Below, piece by piece: positions 8,474 through 16,105 of a stretch of DNA of 64,000 nucleotides. The stretch is from Streptomyces sp. NBC_00576. Its GTDB lineage: Bacteria; Actinomycetota; Actinomycetes; Streptomycetales; Streptomycetaceae. Under the pieces are notes generated by a model. It did not search any database. It was given only the letters and a program-made list of their open reading frames with translations, and had not been told where the DNA came from. Position numbers and translations under genes: made by a program. How positions within the stretch are numbered: position 1 is the stretch's first letter; each line of letters starts with the position of its first letter. Location: the NCBI RefSeq assembly GCF_036345175.1, contig NZ_CP107780.1, positions 8,618,001-8,682,000 on the forward strand, written 5' to 3'.

Positions 8474-9376
8474 CTATGCGGTCAGCTCTCCGTACGCCGC
8501 CAGCAGTTCTTCCGTCGTCTGCCGGGCGGCCGCTCGCAGTGGCGCTCGCACCGGACCCGAGGGCAGGCCCAGTCCGCCGAGCAGCGCCTTGGCTGTGACG
8601 GCGCCGGGCAGCCCGGACGCCATCATCAACTCGGTGAGCGGAAGCGTCCGTTGCTGGAGGCGGGCAGCCTCGGCGGTCCGACCCGCGTCGAACGTGTCGA
8701 TGACGGAACGGAAGTGACGGGGGATCACATTGGCCACCGTGCTGATGTATCCGGCGCCGCCCAGTGCGTACAGCGCCAGCATGTATTCGTCGCAGCCCGT
8801 GTAGTACGCCAAGTCGGTCCGGTACAGGACCTTCTGAGTGTCCATCAGGTCGTACGCGCAGTCCTTCACGGCGACGATCCTCGGGTGGCCGGCCAGGCGG
8901 ATCATCGTCTCCGGCTCGATACGGACCCCGGTGCGGCCCGGGATGTCGTACAGCGCGAGAGGAAGGGCGGTGGCGTCCGCCAGCTCTCGGAAGTGGGCCT
9001 CGATCGCGTCCTGCGGGGGTCTGCTGTAGTAGGGCGCGACCGCCAACAAGCCGTCCGCGCCCGCCCTTTCGGCCGCCCGCGCCAGTTCCACGGAGTGCAG
9101 GGTGTCCGCGGTGCCGACACCCGCCACGATCGACGCCCGCCCACCGACCGCATCCCGCACCGCCCGTACCAGCGCGGACTTCTCCGCGTCCGTCGTGGTC
9201 GGGGACTCGCCCGTCGTACCGGAGAGGACGAGGCCGTCGCAGCCCCCGGCCACCAGCCGGTCGGCGAGGCGCTGTGCGCCGTCGAGATCCAGGGCGCCCT
9301 CTGCGGTGAAGGGGGTGACCATCGCGCACAGGGCGCGGCCGAAGGGTGGAGAAGGCGGGGCGGGTGGTGTCGTCAT
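8474..9376 (-). CDS. DapA-like 4-hydroxy-tetrahydrodipicolinate synthase paralogue
   Basis: This encodes 300 residues of the DHDPS/NAL TIM-barrel family. The features of true DapA are there: SGTTGESPT (T54-T55), Y143 and R148 in LYDIPGRTGV, the Schiff-base lysine K171 in VAVKD, and PYYSRP. It would condense pyruvate with aspartate semialdehyde, feeding the DapD pathway encoded nearby on the other strand. Streptomycetes carry several paralogues, so a different aldolase substrate cannot be excluded. Start chosen is ATG; a GTG 12 codons upstream is possible. Confidence 0.8.
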   Translation of the reverse strand: MTTPPAPPSPPFGRALCAMVTPFTAEGALDLDGAQRLADRLVAGGCDGLVLSGTTGESPTTTDAEKSALVRAVRDAVGGRASIVAGVGTADTLHSVELARAAERAGADGLLAVAPYYSRPPQDAIEAHFRELADATALPLALYDIPGRTGVRIEPETMIRLAGHPRIVAVKDCAYDLMDTQKVLYRTDLAYYTGCDEYMLALYALGGAGYISTVANVIPRHFRSVIDTFDAGRTAEAARLQQRTLPLTELMMASGLPGAVTAKALLGGLGLPSGPVRAPLRAAARQTTEELLAAYGELTA

Positions 9377-9811
9377 GCGAGTAGTCTCGGCAAGATATTC
9401 GTGAAGCTCCACTTAATTCTTGTACCTGATATTGGTAAGCGATGCTTCAGAGATGAGGGGGGTGGGGGTTTTGTGGGGGTGAGGAAGCGGGAGGTGCCGG
9501 TACGCCGGTCAGCGGGTGCGCGGGGGCCCGCGTGGCGCGGCCTGGTCGCCGCGTGCTCGGGCTGTGTGCGTGGGTGCACGGCCGTGTCGCTCGCGGGGCT
9601 GGGGTGCCCGAACTCGTCGCCGAGGCCGCGCTGTTGCAGCTTCGGCTCGACTGGCTCCAGGGGTGGTCGGCGCGGCTGGGCCAGCGAGGGCCGGGCAATG
9701 GGCCCAAGAGGTAGGGGAGTTGGGCTCTGGCGAGGTTTGACCTCAACCTCGGTCGAGGTCGGAGGCTGGTGGGCGTACACACCGATGCCACTCACCTCAA
9801 CGGAGGCTGTC
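9377..9811. other. Intergenic region between divergent genes, no gene seen
   Basis: This 435-base divergent gap starts with a relatively A+T-rich island (about 9385-9435, with GATATT repeated) that probably carries the promoter of the dapA-like gene. The rest is G+C-rich, and its open frames lack credible codon bias or ribosome sites. A dyad near 9739-9760 is listed separately. Confidence 0.5.
9739..9760. promoter_or_regulatory. Dyad upstream of the monooxygenase-like gene
   Basis: GACCTC (9739-9744) and GAGGTC (9755-9760) form a 6-bp dyad with a 10-base spacer. A -35-like TTGACC overlaps its left arm, an arrangement seen at MerR-type promoters. No convincing -10 sequence follows, so this is a tentative site. 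Confidence 0.3.
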
Positions 9812-10516
9812 ATGGCCCGTCGTACCGAGACGCACCCCGACCTCACCCGCCCCGACGTCGAAGCACTCCTCTTCAGTACCTGGCGGGTCGGCACGCCCGA
9901 GCGGCAACGGGAGGCGGTCGACGCCATCGCCGCGACCTGGGAGCGTCGGGCCTGGCCCGCCCAGGGAGGGCTCGGCTACTACGTCTATGTCGGGGAAGAC
10001 GGGACGACCCTGCTGCATCATTCCCAGTGGGCCCGCGAGCAGGACTACGAGGCGTTCGTCAAGACCCAGCGGCAGGAGCGTGTCGACGAGATCGACACCG
10101 CCGTGCCCGGGATCGAGCGGGTCGCCCTCGACCGGTACAGGCGGTATCGCAGCCGGGAGCGCGCTGTCGGTGACACGCGTGTGCCCGGGCTCGTCCTGAT
10201 CGGCAGGATCGAATTCGAGAAGGAGGCCGCGGAGCGGCGGCGCGAATGGGTCGACCTGGTGCTCGGTGCCCTCGCCGACCCGGCGGAGAGCGACCGCGGG
10301 CTCATCTCCGCGCACTTCCACCTGAGCCAGGACGGCACCCACGTCCTTAACTACGCGGAGTGGGAGAGCTCGGAGTCCTACGACGAGGCCATCGCCTCAC
10401 CGGAGGGGGGTCTCGGCTCGGCCGGGCCGAAGTGGGAGCAGGTGCGGACGTACCCGGCGCTGAAGGCGTCCACGGCCGGCCGGTACTCGTACGCCCTGGG
10501 GCTCGTGCCTGAATGA
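9812..10516 (+). CDS. Protein with two antibiotic-biosynthesis-monooxygenase-like (ABM) domains
   Basis: This encodes 234 residues from an ATG with a strong GGAGG site 6 bases upstream; longer readings to 8651 only shadow the opposite gene. Two dimeric alpha/beta-barrel (ABM-like) repeats are visible. Residues about 15-115 contain YYVYVGEDGTTLLHHSQW, and residues about 130-225 contain LISAHFHLSQDGTHVLNYAEW, the same pattern twice. Members act as cofactorless oxygenases or small-molecule binding proteins; the substrate is unknown. It is followed closely by the ArsR gene. Confidence 0.75.
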   Translation: MARRTETHPDLTRPDVEALLFSTWRVGTPERQREAVDAIAATWERRAWPAQGGLGYYVYVGEDGTTLLHHSQWAREQDYEAFVKTQRQERVDEIDTAVPGIERVALDRYRRYRSRERAVGDTRVPGLVLIGRIEFEKEAAERRREWVDLVLGALADPAESDRGLISAHFHLSQDGTHVLNYAEWESSESYDEAIASPEGGLGSAGPKWEQVRTYPALKASTAGRYSYALGLVPE

Positions 10517-10538
10517 CCTGATGTTCGCCGGACTCTCG

Positions 10539-10576
10539 CCGAATACTTTTCCCTCCTGGACAAGAAAAGTTTTCGG
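10539..10576. promoter_or_regulatory. Inverted repeat in the ArsR promoter
   Basis: CCGAATACTTTTC (10539-10551) and GAAAAGTTTTCGG (10564-10576) form 13-bp arms matching at 12 of 13 positions around a 12-base spacer. They end 15 bases before the ArsR start codon. This is a strong candidate for the autoregulatory site of that ArsR protein. Confidence 0.65.
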
Positions 10577-10591
10577 TGAGAGGGTGAAGCC

Positions 10592-11254
10592 ATGCTGGAC
10601 GTCACCGTGATCGAGGACCCGGCGGCCGCCGCCGTCTCGCTGGACCCCATACGGGGCCGGCTGCTCGCCGAGCTGGCCGCCGGGCCCGCGTCGGCCGCCA
10701 TGCTGGCCGGCAGGGTCGGACTGCCCCGGCAGAAGGTGAACTACCACCTCAAGGCGCTGGAGCGGCATGGCCTGGTCGAGTTGGCCGGAGAGCGCCGCAA
10801 GGGCAATGTCACCGAGCGGCTGATGCGGGCGACCGCCGCGTCGTACGTCATCTCGCCGCTCGCCCTGGCCGCCGTACAGCCCGATCCCGACCGTTTCCGG
10901 GACCAGCTCTCCGCGCGCTGGCTGCTGGCGGTCGGGGCACGGCTGGTGCGGGATGTCGGCATGCTGATCACCGGCGCCACCCGGGCCCGTAAGCGGCTCG
11001 CCACCTATGCGCTCGACGGTGAGGTGCGGTTCGCCTCCGCCGGTGACCGGGCCGCGTTCATCGAGGAGTTGACGGCGGGCGTCGGCGCGTTGGTGCGCAA
11101 GTACGACTCGCCCGATGCCGAGGGCGGGCGCGATCACCGGATCGTCGTGGCCGTGCACCCGACGGTCAAACCCCAGGCTGACGAACCGACTTCGAGCACG
11201 ACAGGCATCGCAGGCACGACAGACGTCACAACTACCGCAGAAATTCAGGAGTGA
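10592..11254 (+). CDS. ArsR-type winged-helix regulator
   Basis: This encodes 220 residues. Residues about 15-80 form the winged helix (AAMLAGRVGLPRQKVNYHLK, then the wing around LAGERRKGN), followed by a helical region and a Thr/Ser-rich tail. No metal-binding ELCVC motif is present, so it is not a metal sensor of the classic kind. It overlaps the following SRPBCC gene (GTGA region), a pairing common in actinobacteria where the regulator controls the pair. The inverted repeat just upstream is its likely operator. Confidence 0.85.
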   Translation: MLDVTVIEDPAAAAVSLDPIRGRLLAELAAGPASAAMLAGRVGLPRQKVNYHLKALERHGLVELAGERRKGNVTERLMRATAASYVISPLALAAVQPDPDRFRDQLSARWLLAVGARLVRDVGMLITGATRARKRLATYALDGEVRFASAGDRAAFIEELTAGVGALVRKYDSPDAEGGRDHRIVVAVHPTVKPQADEPTSSTTGIAGTTDVTTTAEIQE

Positions 11255-11259
11255 GCGCC

Positions 11260-12006
11260 ATGTCCAAGGAAGCGTCCAAGAAATTCGAGATCGCGCGTGA
11301 GTTCGAGGTCGACGCCCGCCCGGAGGAGGTGTGGGAGGCGATCACCACGGGGACCGGAGGGTATCTGTGGCCGATGGAGCCGCCGGAGCCACGGGTCGGC
11401 GGCAAGGGGCCCTTCGGGTCCACGGTCATCGCCTGGGACCCGCCGCACCGTTACACCAATCGCGTCGAGGACGTCGAGGGCATCTCCGAGCAGACCCTCA
11501 ACCAGCTCGACTACACGGTTGAGCCGCGTGACGAGGGCCGCCGGGCCTGGGTGCGTTACGTGCACAGCGGCATCTTCGTCGACGACTGGGACAACCAGTA
11601 CGACGGGGCCGCCAGGCACACCGACTTCTATCTGCACACCCTGCGCGAGTACCTCACCCACTTCGCGCCCAGGCCGGCCGCCTTCGCGACCTTCGACGGG
11701 CCGGAGGCGTCCAAGGCGGCCGACGCCCTCGCTGTCGTCGGGCGGGCGCTCGGGGTCGGGGAGGGCGTGGCTGCCGGCGCGCGGGTGACGGTCCGGGGGC
11801 CCGACGAGTTCGACGCCGTGGTCGACTTCCGAAACCCGTACTTCATCGGCCTGCGTACGGACCGGGGTCTCACCCGCTTCTTCGGGCGCAACCACTGGGG
11901 CTATCCGGTCGGCATCTCCCTGCACGACTTCACACCGGGCGCCGACATCAAGGAGTGCGAAGCCGCCTGGCAGGACTGGCTGAACGGTGTGTTCAACCAG
12001 TCCTGA
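11260..12006 (+). CDS. SRPBCC (AHSA1/START-like) domain protein
   Basis: This encodes 248 residues from the ATG at 11260, which has AGGAG 8 bases upstream; a GTG at 11251 overlapping the ArsR stop is the alternative. Residues about 10-140 form an SRPBCC helix-grip domain (REFEVDARPEEVWEAITTG). A second, related segment reaches the C-terminus (VVDFRNPYFIGLRTDRGL). Such proteins bind hydrophobic ligands in a deep pocket. Coupling with ArsR suggests a ligand-responsive function, but the ligand is unknown. Confidence 0.85.
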   Translation: MSKEASKKFEIAREFEVDARPEEVWEAITTGTGGYLWPMEPPEPRVGGKGPFGSTVIAWDPPHRYTNRVEDVEGISEQTLNQLDYTVEPRDEGRRAWVRYVHSGIFVDDWDNQYDGAARHTDFYLHTLREYLTHFAPRPAAFATFDGPEASKAADALAVVGRALGVGEGVAAGARVTVRGPDEFDAVVDFRNPYFIGLRTDRGLTRFFGRNHWGYPVGISLHDFTPGADIKECEAAWQDWLNGVFNQS

Positions 12007-12015
12007 TCCAGCGGG

Positions 12016-12037
12016 AGTTGTGGCGGGAGCTACAACT
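12016..12037. terminator. Short hairpin between convergent genes
   Basis: AGTTGTGGC pairs with GCTACAACT (9 bp with one G-T) around a GGGA loop, between the SRPBCC stop and the convergent nuclease stop, which it overlaps. It has no T-tract and is a possible two-way terminator. Confidence 0.45.
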
Positions 12038-13865
12038 ACGGCTGGAACCGCAGCACCTGCGGGTCGTGGTCACTGATCTGGTCGTTGAACTCCGAGTTGA
12101 TGTGCACGGAGTCGTAGTCGAAGTCGCAGCTGCGGCTGATCGACGGGCTGACCAGGATCTGGTCCAGGACCTGGCTGTTGCCCTGGTAGTCGTAGGTGTA
12201 ACGTTCGCTCTTCGGCAGCGACTTGATCGCCGACCACAGCGCGCCGTCGTCCTCCAGCAGCTTGGCGGTGTCGGAGAACTCGAAGTCGTTGATGTCGCCG
12301 AGCGTGATCACGTCCGCGTTCTTCTGGACCTTCAGGATGTCCTTGACGAACGTGTTCACCGCGGTCGCCTGGAGGTGACGCTGGGTCTCCGAGCTGCGCG
12401 CCGGCGGCTGGAACTGCGAGGTGAGACCCTGGTCGCCGCCCTTCGAGGCGAAGTGGTTGGCGATCAGGATGACGGTCTTGCCGCGGAAGACGAACTCGCC
12501 CGCGAGTGGCTTGCGGCTGTTCGTCCAGGCCGCGTTGGCCGGGTCTATTCGGCCCGGCGAGAGGGTCAGGGCCGCCTTGCCGTGGTCCTTGGTGACACCG
12601 ACGGCGGTCGCGGCGTCGCCACCCGGGCGGTCGGTGAAGGAGACCCGCGCCGGGTTGAACAGGAACACCTGACGGATGTTGCCGCCGGGCTCGCCACCGT
12701 CCGCGAGGTCCACCGGGTCGATGGAACGCCAGTCGTACGCCGGGCCGCCCGCCGCGACGATCGCGTCGATCAGCTTCTTGACCGTCTGGTCGGCAGCGAC
12801 CGTACCGTCCTTCGTCGCGCCGTTGTTGTCCTGGATCTCCTCCAGCGACAGGATGTCGGGCGACTGGAGGTTGTTCACGATCGCGGCGGCGTGCGCGGCG
12901 AAGGTGTTGTCCGACGGGTCGAGGTTCTCGACGTTGTACGTCGCCACCGCCAGCTCGCCCCGCGACTGCTTGCGGGTCGTCTCGCGCTTCAGGCCGCCCT
13001 GCTTCAGGGTGCCGAGCTCGTTGGCGACGAGCGTGTAGCCACCGAACTGGTTGTAGTCCAGCGGGCCGGCGGTGCTGCCCGTGAGGCTGTCACCGACGTT
13101 CGCGGTCGGGAAGTCGGCGACCGCGCCCAGGGACTGGATCTGGAGCCGGCCGGTGTTCTGCGAGGTGTACGAGCCGTACACCGAGCCGCCACGCCGGTTG
13201 TCGTTCTCGTCCGGCTTCACCGTGACCCACAGCTCGGTGTACGGGTCGGTGGCGGTGACCACGCGGGCGTTCTTGACCTGGACGTTCATGCCCTCGAGGG
13301 ACTCGTAGTAGTCCAGGGCGTACTTCTTGGGCCGCAGCGTCAGCGCGTTCACCGAGCCGCTTGCGGCGGTGTCGCCGGCCGGGGTGTAGGTGGCCGGTAC
13401 GGACCGGGAGTCGACGACGATCGGCGCCGGGACCGCGTTGCCGCTGGAGACGACGGTGACCGTCGGCTTGACGATCTCCGTCACCGTCTGGTTGCCGGTC
13501 GAGACACCGCCGGGCACGAACTCCGAGACCGTGCCGGTGACGGTGACCGAGTCGCCGACGGCGACGGTCGGCTTGGAGCTGGTGAAGACGAAGATGCCCT
13601 CGCTGGTGGCCGGGTCGGCGTCCGGGGCCGTGTCCTGGATCCAGAAACCGCGCGACGAACCATAGGTACGGACGCCGGTGACGATTCCCGCCACGTCCGT
13701 GACCTTCTGGCCCGCGAGCGGGGACAGGCGCGTGGTGCCCTGGATGTCATGAATGCGCACGGTGTCTGCGTGCGCGGCCGACGGGACGATCACCAGGGTG
13801 GCGACCGTGGAACAGACGGCGGCGACAGTGAGCGCAGCGAGGCGCGCGGAAGACTTGCTCGGCAA
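12036..13865 (-). CDS. Secreted endonuclease/exonuclease/phosphatase-family nuclease
   Basis: This encodes 609 residues if started at the TTG preceded by GGAGGG; longer readings lack a ribosome site. Residues 1-33 are a signal peptide ending AHA. An OB-fold-like segment follows (GIVTGVRTYGSSRGFWIQD). The EEP nuclease domain fills the C-terminal half: ATYNVENLD, the metal ligand E in LSLEEIQD, NHFASKGGDQ, TLGDINDF and SDHDPQVL. It likely digests extracellular nucleic acid with divalent metal, like other large secreted nucleases. It is monocistronic and convergent with the SRPBCC gene. Confidence 0.85.
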   Translation of the reverse strand: MPSKSSARLAALTVAAVCSTVATLVIVPSAAHADTVRIHDIQGTTRLSPLAGQKVTDVAGIVTGVRTYGSSRGFWIQDTAPDADPATSEGIFVFTSSKPTVAVGDSVTVTGTVSEFVPGGVSTGNQTVTEIVKPTVTVVSSGNAVPAPIVVDSRSVPATYTPAGDTAASGSVNALTLRPKKYALDYYESLEGMNVQVKNARVVTATDPYTELWVTVKPDENDNRRGGSVYGSYTSQNTGRLQIQSLGAVADFPTANVGDSLTGSTAGPLDYNQFGGYTLVANELGTLKQGGLKRETTRKQSRGELAVATYNVENLDPSDNTFAAHAAAIVNNLQSPDILSLEEIQDNNGATKDGTVAADQTVKKLIDAIVAAGGPAYDWRSIDPVDLADGGEPGGNIRQVFLFNPARVSFTDRPGGDAATAVGVTKDHGKAALTLSPGRIDPANAAWTNSRKPLAGEFVFRGKTVILIANHFASKGGDQGLTSQFQPPARSSETQRHLQATAVNTFVKDILKVQKNADVITLGDINDFEFSDTAKLLEDDGALWSAIKSLPKSERYTYDYQGNSQVLDQILVSPSISRSCDFDYDSVHINSEFNDQISDHDPQVLRFQP

Positions 13866-14347
13866 CGGAATCCCTCCGGGGACAAACATGGGTGCCGGGA
13901 CGAAAGCGACAAGGGTGGTGCCGTGGGGGGAACGCGACCTGCTGGGCGGCTGGCGACGCGCGTAGATATTGGGTGAACACTCGGTGCGAAAGCTCCGCGC
14001 CGAAGGCTCGGCACCGGGCGATCGGCAGTGAACGCCCGGCTTGGGAGAACAGTGAACACGATGGAACACGGCGGAAGGCAAGGGGATGCGGTGAATCGGC
14101 GTCCCCTTCACTTCTACGCGCGTCAATCTCCTGCCTGGTCAGGCCAGTTGTCAAGGTTTCAGCCATGTACCACCTCTGACAGGTTCATGAACCGGGCGGC
14201 ATAGTGCCAAATCCGTCTAGGCTGTGCGGCTGAGTCGTACGGCCTTCAACGCGACGTCGTACGGTCGTCAGACGCCGTCGTCGGACTCCGGGCGCTTACC
14301 GGGGTGCCGCCGTACGGCCTTTCGGGCGCCTGAGGAGAAAACAGCCG
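13866..14347. other. Divergent intergenic region with nuclease promoter candidates
   Basis: No believable gene is present. On the minus strand a TTGACA lies at 14154-14149, a plausible -35 for the nuclease. A perfect 12-bp palindrome GGTTCATGAACC is at 14182-14193. Toward the right, GAGGAG at about 14332 is the ribosome site of the next gene. Confidence 0.4.
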
Positions 14348-15811
14348 ATGTCAGACAGCTCCCCCCTGCCGCCGGTGCGACTGCACTCCGAAGCGGAGCT
14401 GGCGCGGGACGCGCTCGCCGCCCCGCTGGTCTCCCGCGCCGCCCGGCTCGCCCGCTGGGCCGGGCCGGACACCCGGGTCGGGGCCGGCGGCGAACTCGTC
14501 GAGGAGCAGCTGCCGGCGGCGGCGGAGGCGCTGGGGCTGATCACCGACGGAACCGCCGGGGAAGGGCTGACGGTCGAGGACGCGCTCGCCGACGCCAGTG
14601 AGGCCTGGCGGGTCGCCGTGGACACCGGACTCGTCGAGGTCGTCGACGAGGACGAGGGCACCGTCACGGTGGGCGAGGACCTGGCGCTGCTCACCTCCGG
14701 GTCACCGCACGAGGTGCTCGCGATGTGGCTCCGGGCGCTGGAGACCGTCCTCGCCGACGCGAGCGTGCCCGACCTCGACGATCTCGTCGACGCCATGGAC
14801 GAGGGCGCCGAAGTGGACTTCTCCCAGCTGGACTGGGACCCGGAGGCGGAGGCCGACTTCCTCGACGGTGTGCTCGCCAACCTGTACCTGCTGAGCGTCA
14901 GCGAGGGTGGCCCCGCCGACGGTCCGGTGCCGCTGCCTGCGCTGGCCGCGTCCATGGTCGTACCGGGCGACATGAGTGAGCCGACCAACGACGTCCTGGA
15001 GCAGGTCTCGGACATGATGATGCGCATCGACGACCAGTTCCGGCTGCTCGAACCCATCGGGCTCGTCGCCTACCGGCCCGTCGACGAGGCGCTCATGGCG
15101 GACACCGACGACCCCGCCGAGGACGCGACGGCGGGCGACGAAACCGACGTCTCCCGCTACGGCATGGTGCGGCTGACCCCGCTCGGCCTGTACGGCGTAC
15201 GGGCCCGGCTGCTGGAGTCCGGATTCGAAGCGCCTGCCGTCGGAGACCTCGCCGACAAGGGCGCGGACGCGCTGCTCGACGGCACGGCCGCCTTCCCCGC
15301 GACGGCCGCGCAGGCCGAAACCGAACAGTGGCTGGCCCGCCGCGAACCCCTCGCCGCGGCACGGGAGTTGCTCGCGGCGGCCCGGGGCGGCGACGCCGGT
15401 GCGCCACTGCGGCGGCTGCTCTGCCAGCAGGCCCTGTCCCTCGTCGGCGTCGAGGCCGAGCCCGCGCTGCGCGAGGTCCTCGACGACGCCGAACTGGGCG
15501 GCCTCGCCCGCGTCTGGCTCAGCGAGCACGGCGCGCCGGACGTACCGGCCCCGTCGGAGGAGATGGTGTTCTGGCTGACCATCGACACGGTGGCCGCCCA
15601 ACTGGCGGCCGAGGGCAACTCGGCCGAGCTGATCGGACTGGTGGAGGGACTGGCGCAGCAGCACGGCGGCTTCTTCGAGGCGGCCTGGCGCGTGGAACAT
15701 CCGGCGACGGCGGATGTGCTGGAGGCGATGGGGCGGCTGCACCCGGACAAGCGGGTGGCCAAGGAAGCGCGGAAGGCCGCGTTCAAGGCGCGGTCGCAGC
15801 AAGGGGGTTGA
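14348..15811 (+). CDS. Conserved actinobacterial protein of unknown function
   Basis: This encodes 487 residues, very acidic and Ala/Leu-rich, apparently all-helical and soluble, with no signal peptide or membrane segment. An acidic patch lies around residues 135-180 (DLVDAMDEGAEVDFSQLDWD). The C-terminal end is basic (KRVAKEARKAAFKARSQQ), a pattern like repeat-type scaffold proteins. No enzyme motif is recognised. It has a GAGGAG ribosome site and codon use like its neighbours. I recognise the type as conserved in Streptomyces but cannot assign a function. Confidence 0.75.
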   Translation: MSDSSPLPPVRLHSEAELARDALAAPLVSRAARLARWAGPDTRVGAGGELVEEQLPAAAEALGLITDGTAGEGLTVEDALADASEAWRVAVDTGLVEVVDEDEGTVTVGEDLALLTSGSPHEVLAMWLRALETVLADASVPDLDDLVDAMDEGAEVDFSQLDWDPEAEADFLDGVLANLYLLSVSEGGPADGPVPLPALAASMVVPGDMSEPTNDVLEQVSDMMMRIDDQFRLLEPIGLVAYRPVDEALMADTDDPAEDATAGDETDVSRYGMVRLTPLGLYGVRARLLESGFEAPAVGDLADKGADALLDGTAAFPATAAQAETEQWLARREPLAAARELLAAARGGDAGAPLRRLLCQQALSLVGVEAEPALREVLDDAELGGLARVWLSEHGAPDVPAPSEEMVFWLTIDTVAAQLAAEGNSAELIGLVEGLAQQHGGFFEAAWRVEHPATADVLEAMGRLHPDKRVAKEARKAAFKARSQQGG

Positions 15812-15851
15812 GCCGGGGGGTTCGCCCCCGCCGCCCTTACCCGTCCCATCC

Positions 15852-15870
15852 CTGGGGGCTGCGCCCCCAG
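15852..15870 (+). terminator. Terminator-like hairpin
   Basis: CTGGGGGC pairs with GCCCCCAG around a TGC loop and is followed by ACCCCCCTTTCCC. This is a common Streptomyces 3'-end hairpin form, 41 bases after the stop of the 487-residue protein. Confidence 0.6.
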
Positions 15871-15911
15871 ACCCCCCTTTCCCGCTGAACGCGCTCGTCC
15901 TCAAACGCCGG

Positions 15912-15996
15912 ACGGGCTGGATGGTGCCGGACGGGCTGGATGGTGCCGGACGGGCTGGATGGTGCCGGCCCGGGCTGGATGGTGCCGGCCGGGCTG
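15912..15996. repeat. Tandem 19-bp repeat
   Basis: Three identical copies of ACGGGCTGGATGGTGCCGG (15912-15968) are followed by one 20-base variant and an 8-base partial copy. They directly follow the dispersed Streptomyces element CTCGTCCTCAAACGCCGG, whose end seeds the unit. This looks like slippage expansion of that element. Confidence 0.8.
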
Positions 15997-16027
15997 AAAG
16001 GAAGCGGGTCCTTTGAAGTCGGGTCCC

Positions 16028-16049
16028 GTTCAACTCGCGTTCAGGTGTG
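16028..16049 (+). promoter_or_regulatory. PHO-box-like direct repeat (PhoP site)
   Basis: GTTCAACTCGC and GTTCAGGTGTG are adjacent 11-base units, both beginning GTTCA. This matches the known Streptomyces PHO-box layout of GTTCA repeats 11 bases apart. They lie about 57 bases before the phosphatase start, as expected for phosphate-starvation control. Confidence 0.65.
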
Positions 16050-16105
16050 GGCGGGACCGTGGCGCCGAACCGAGTGCGCCGCCCCCCGCCGTCACAGGAG
16101 ACACC

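Noticed and set aside
11955..13976. 673-codon plus-strand open frame opposite the nuclease
   Set aside because: Shadow of the secreted nuclease; no signal, motif or ribosome site.
14172..14193. PHO-box-like GTTCA motif before the nuclease
   Set aside because: Only one unit has GTTCA, the second is TGTCA, and it sits more than 300 bases from the start; too weak to call.
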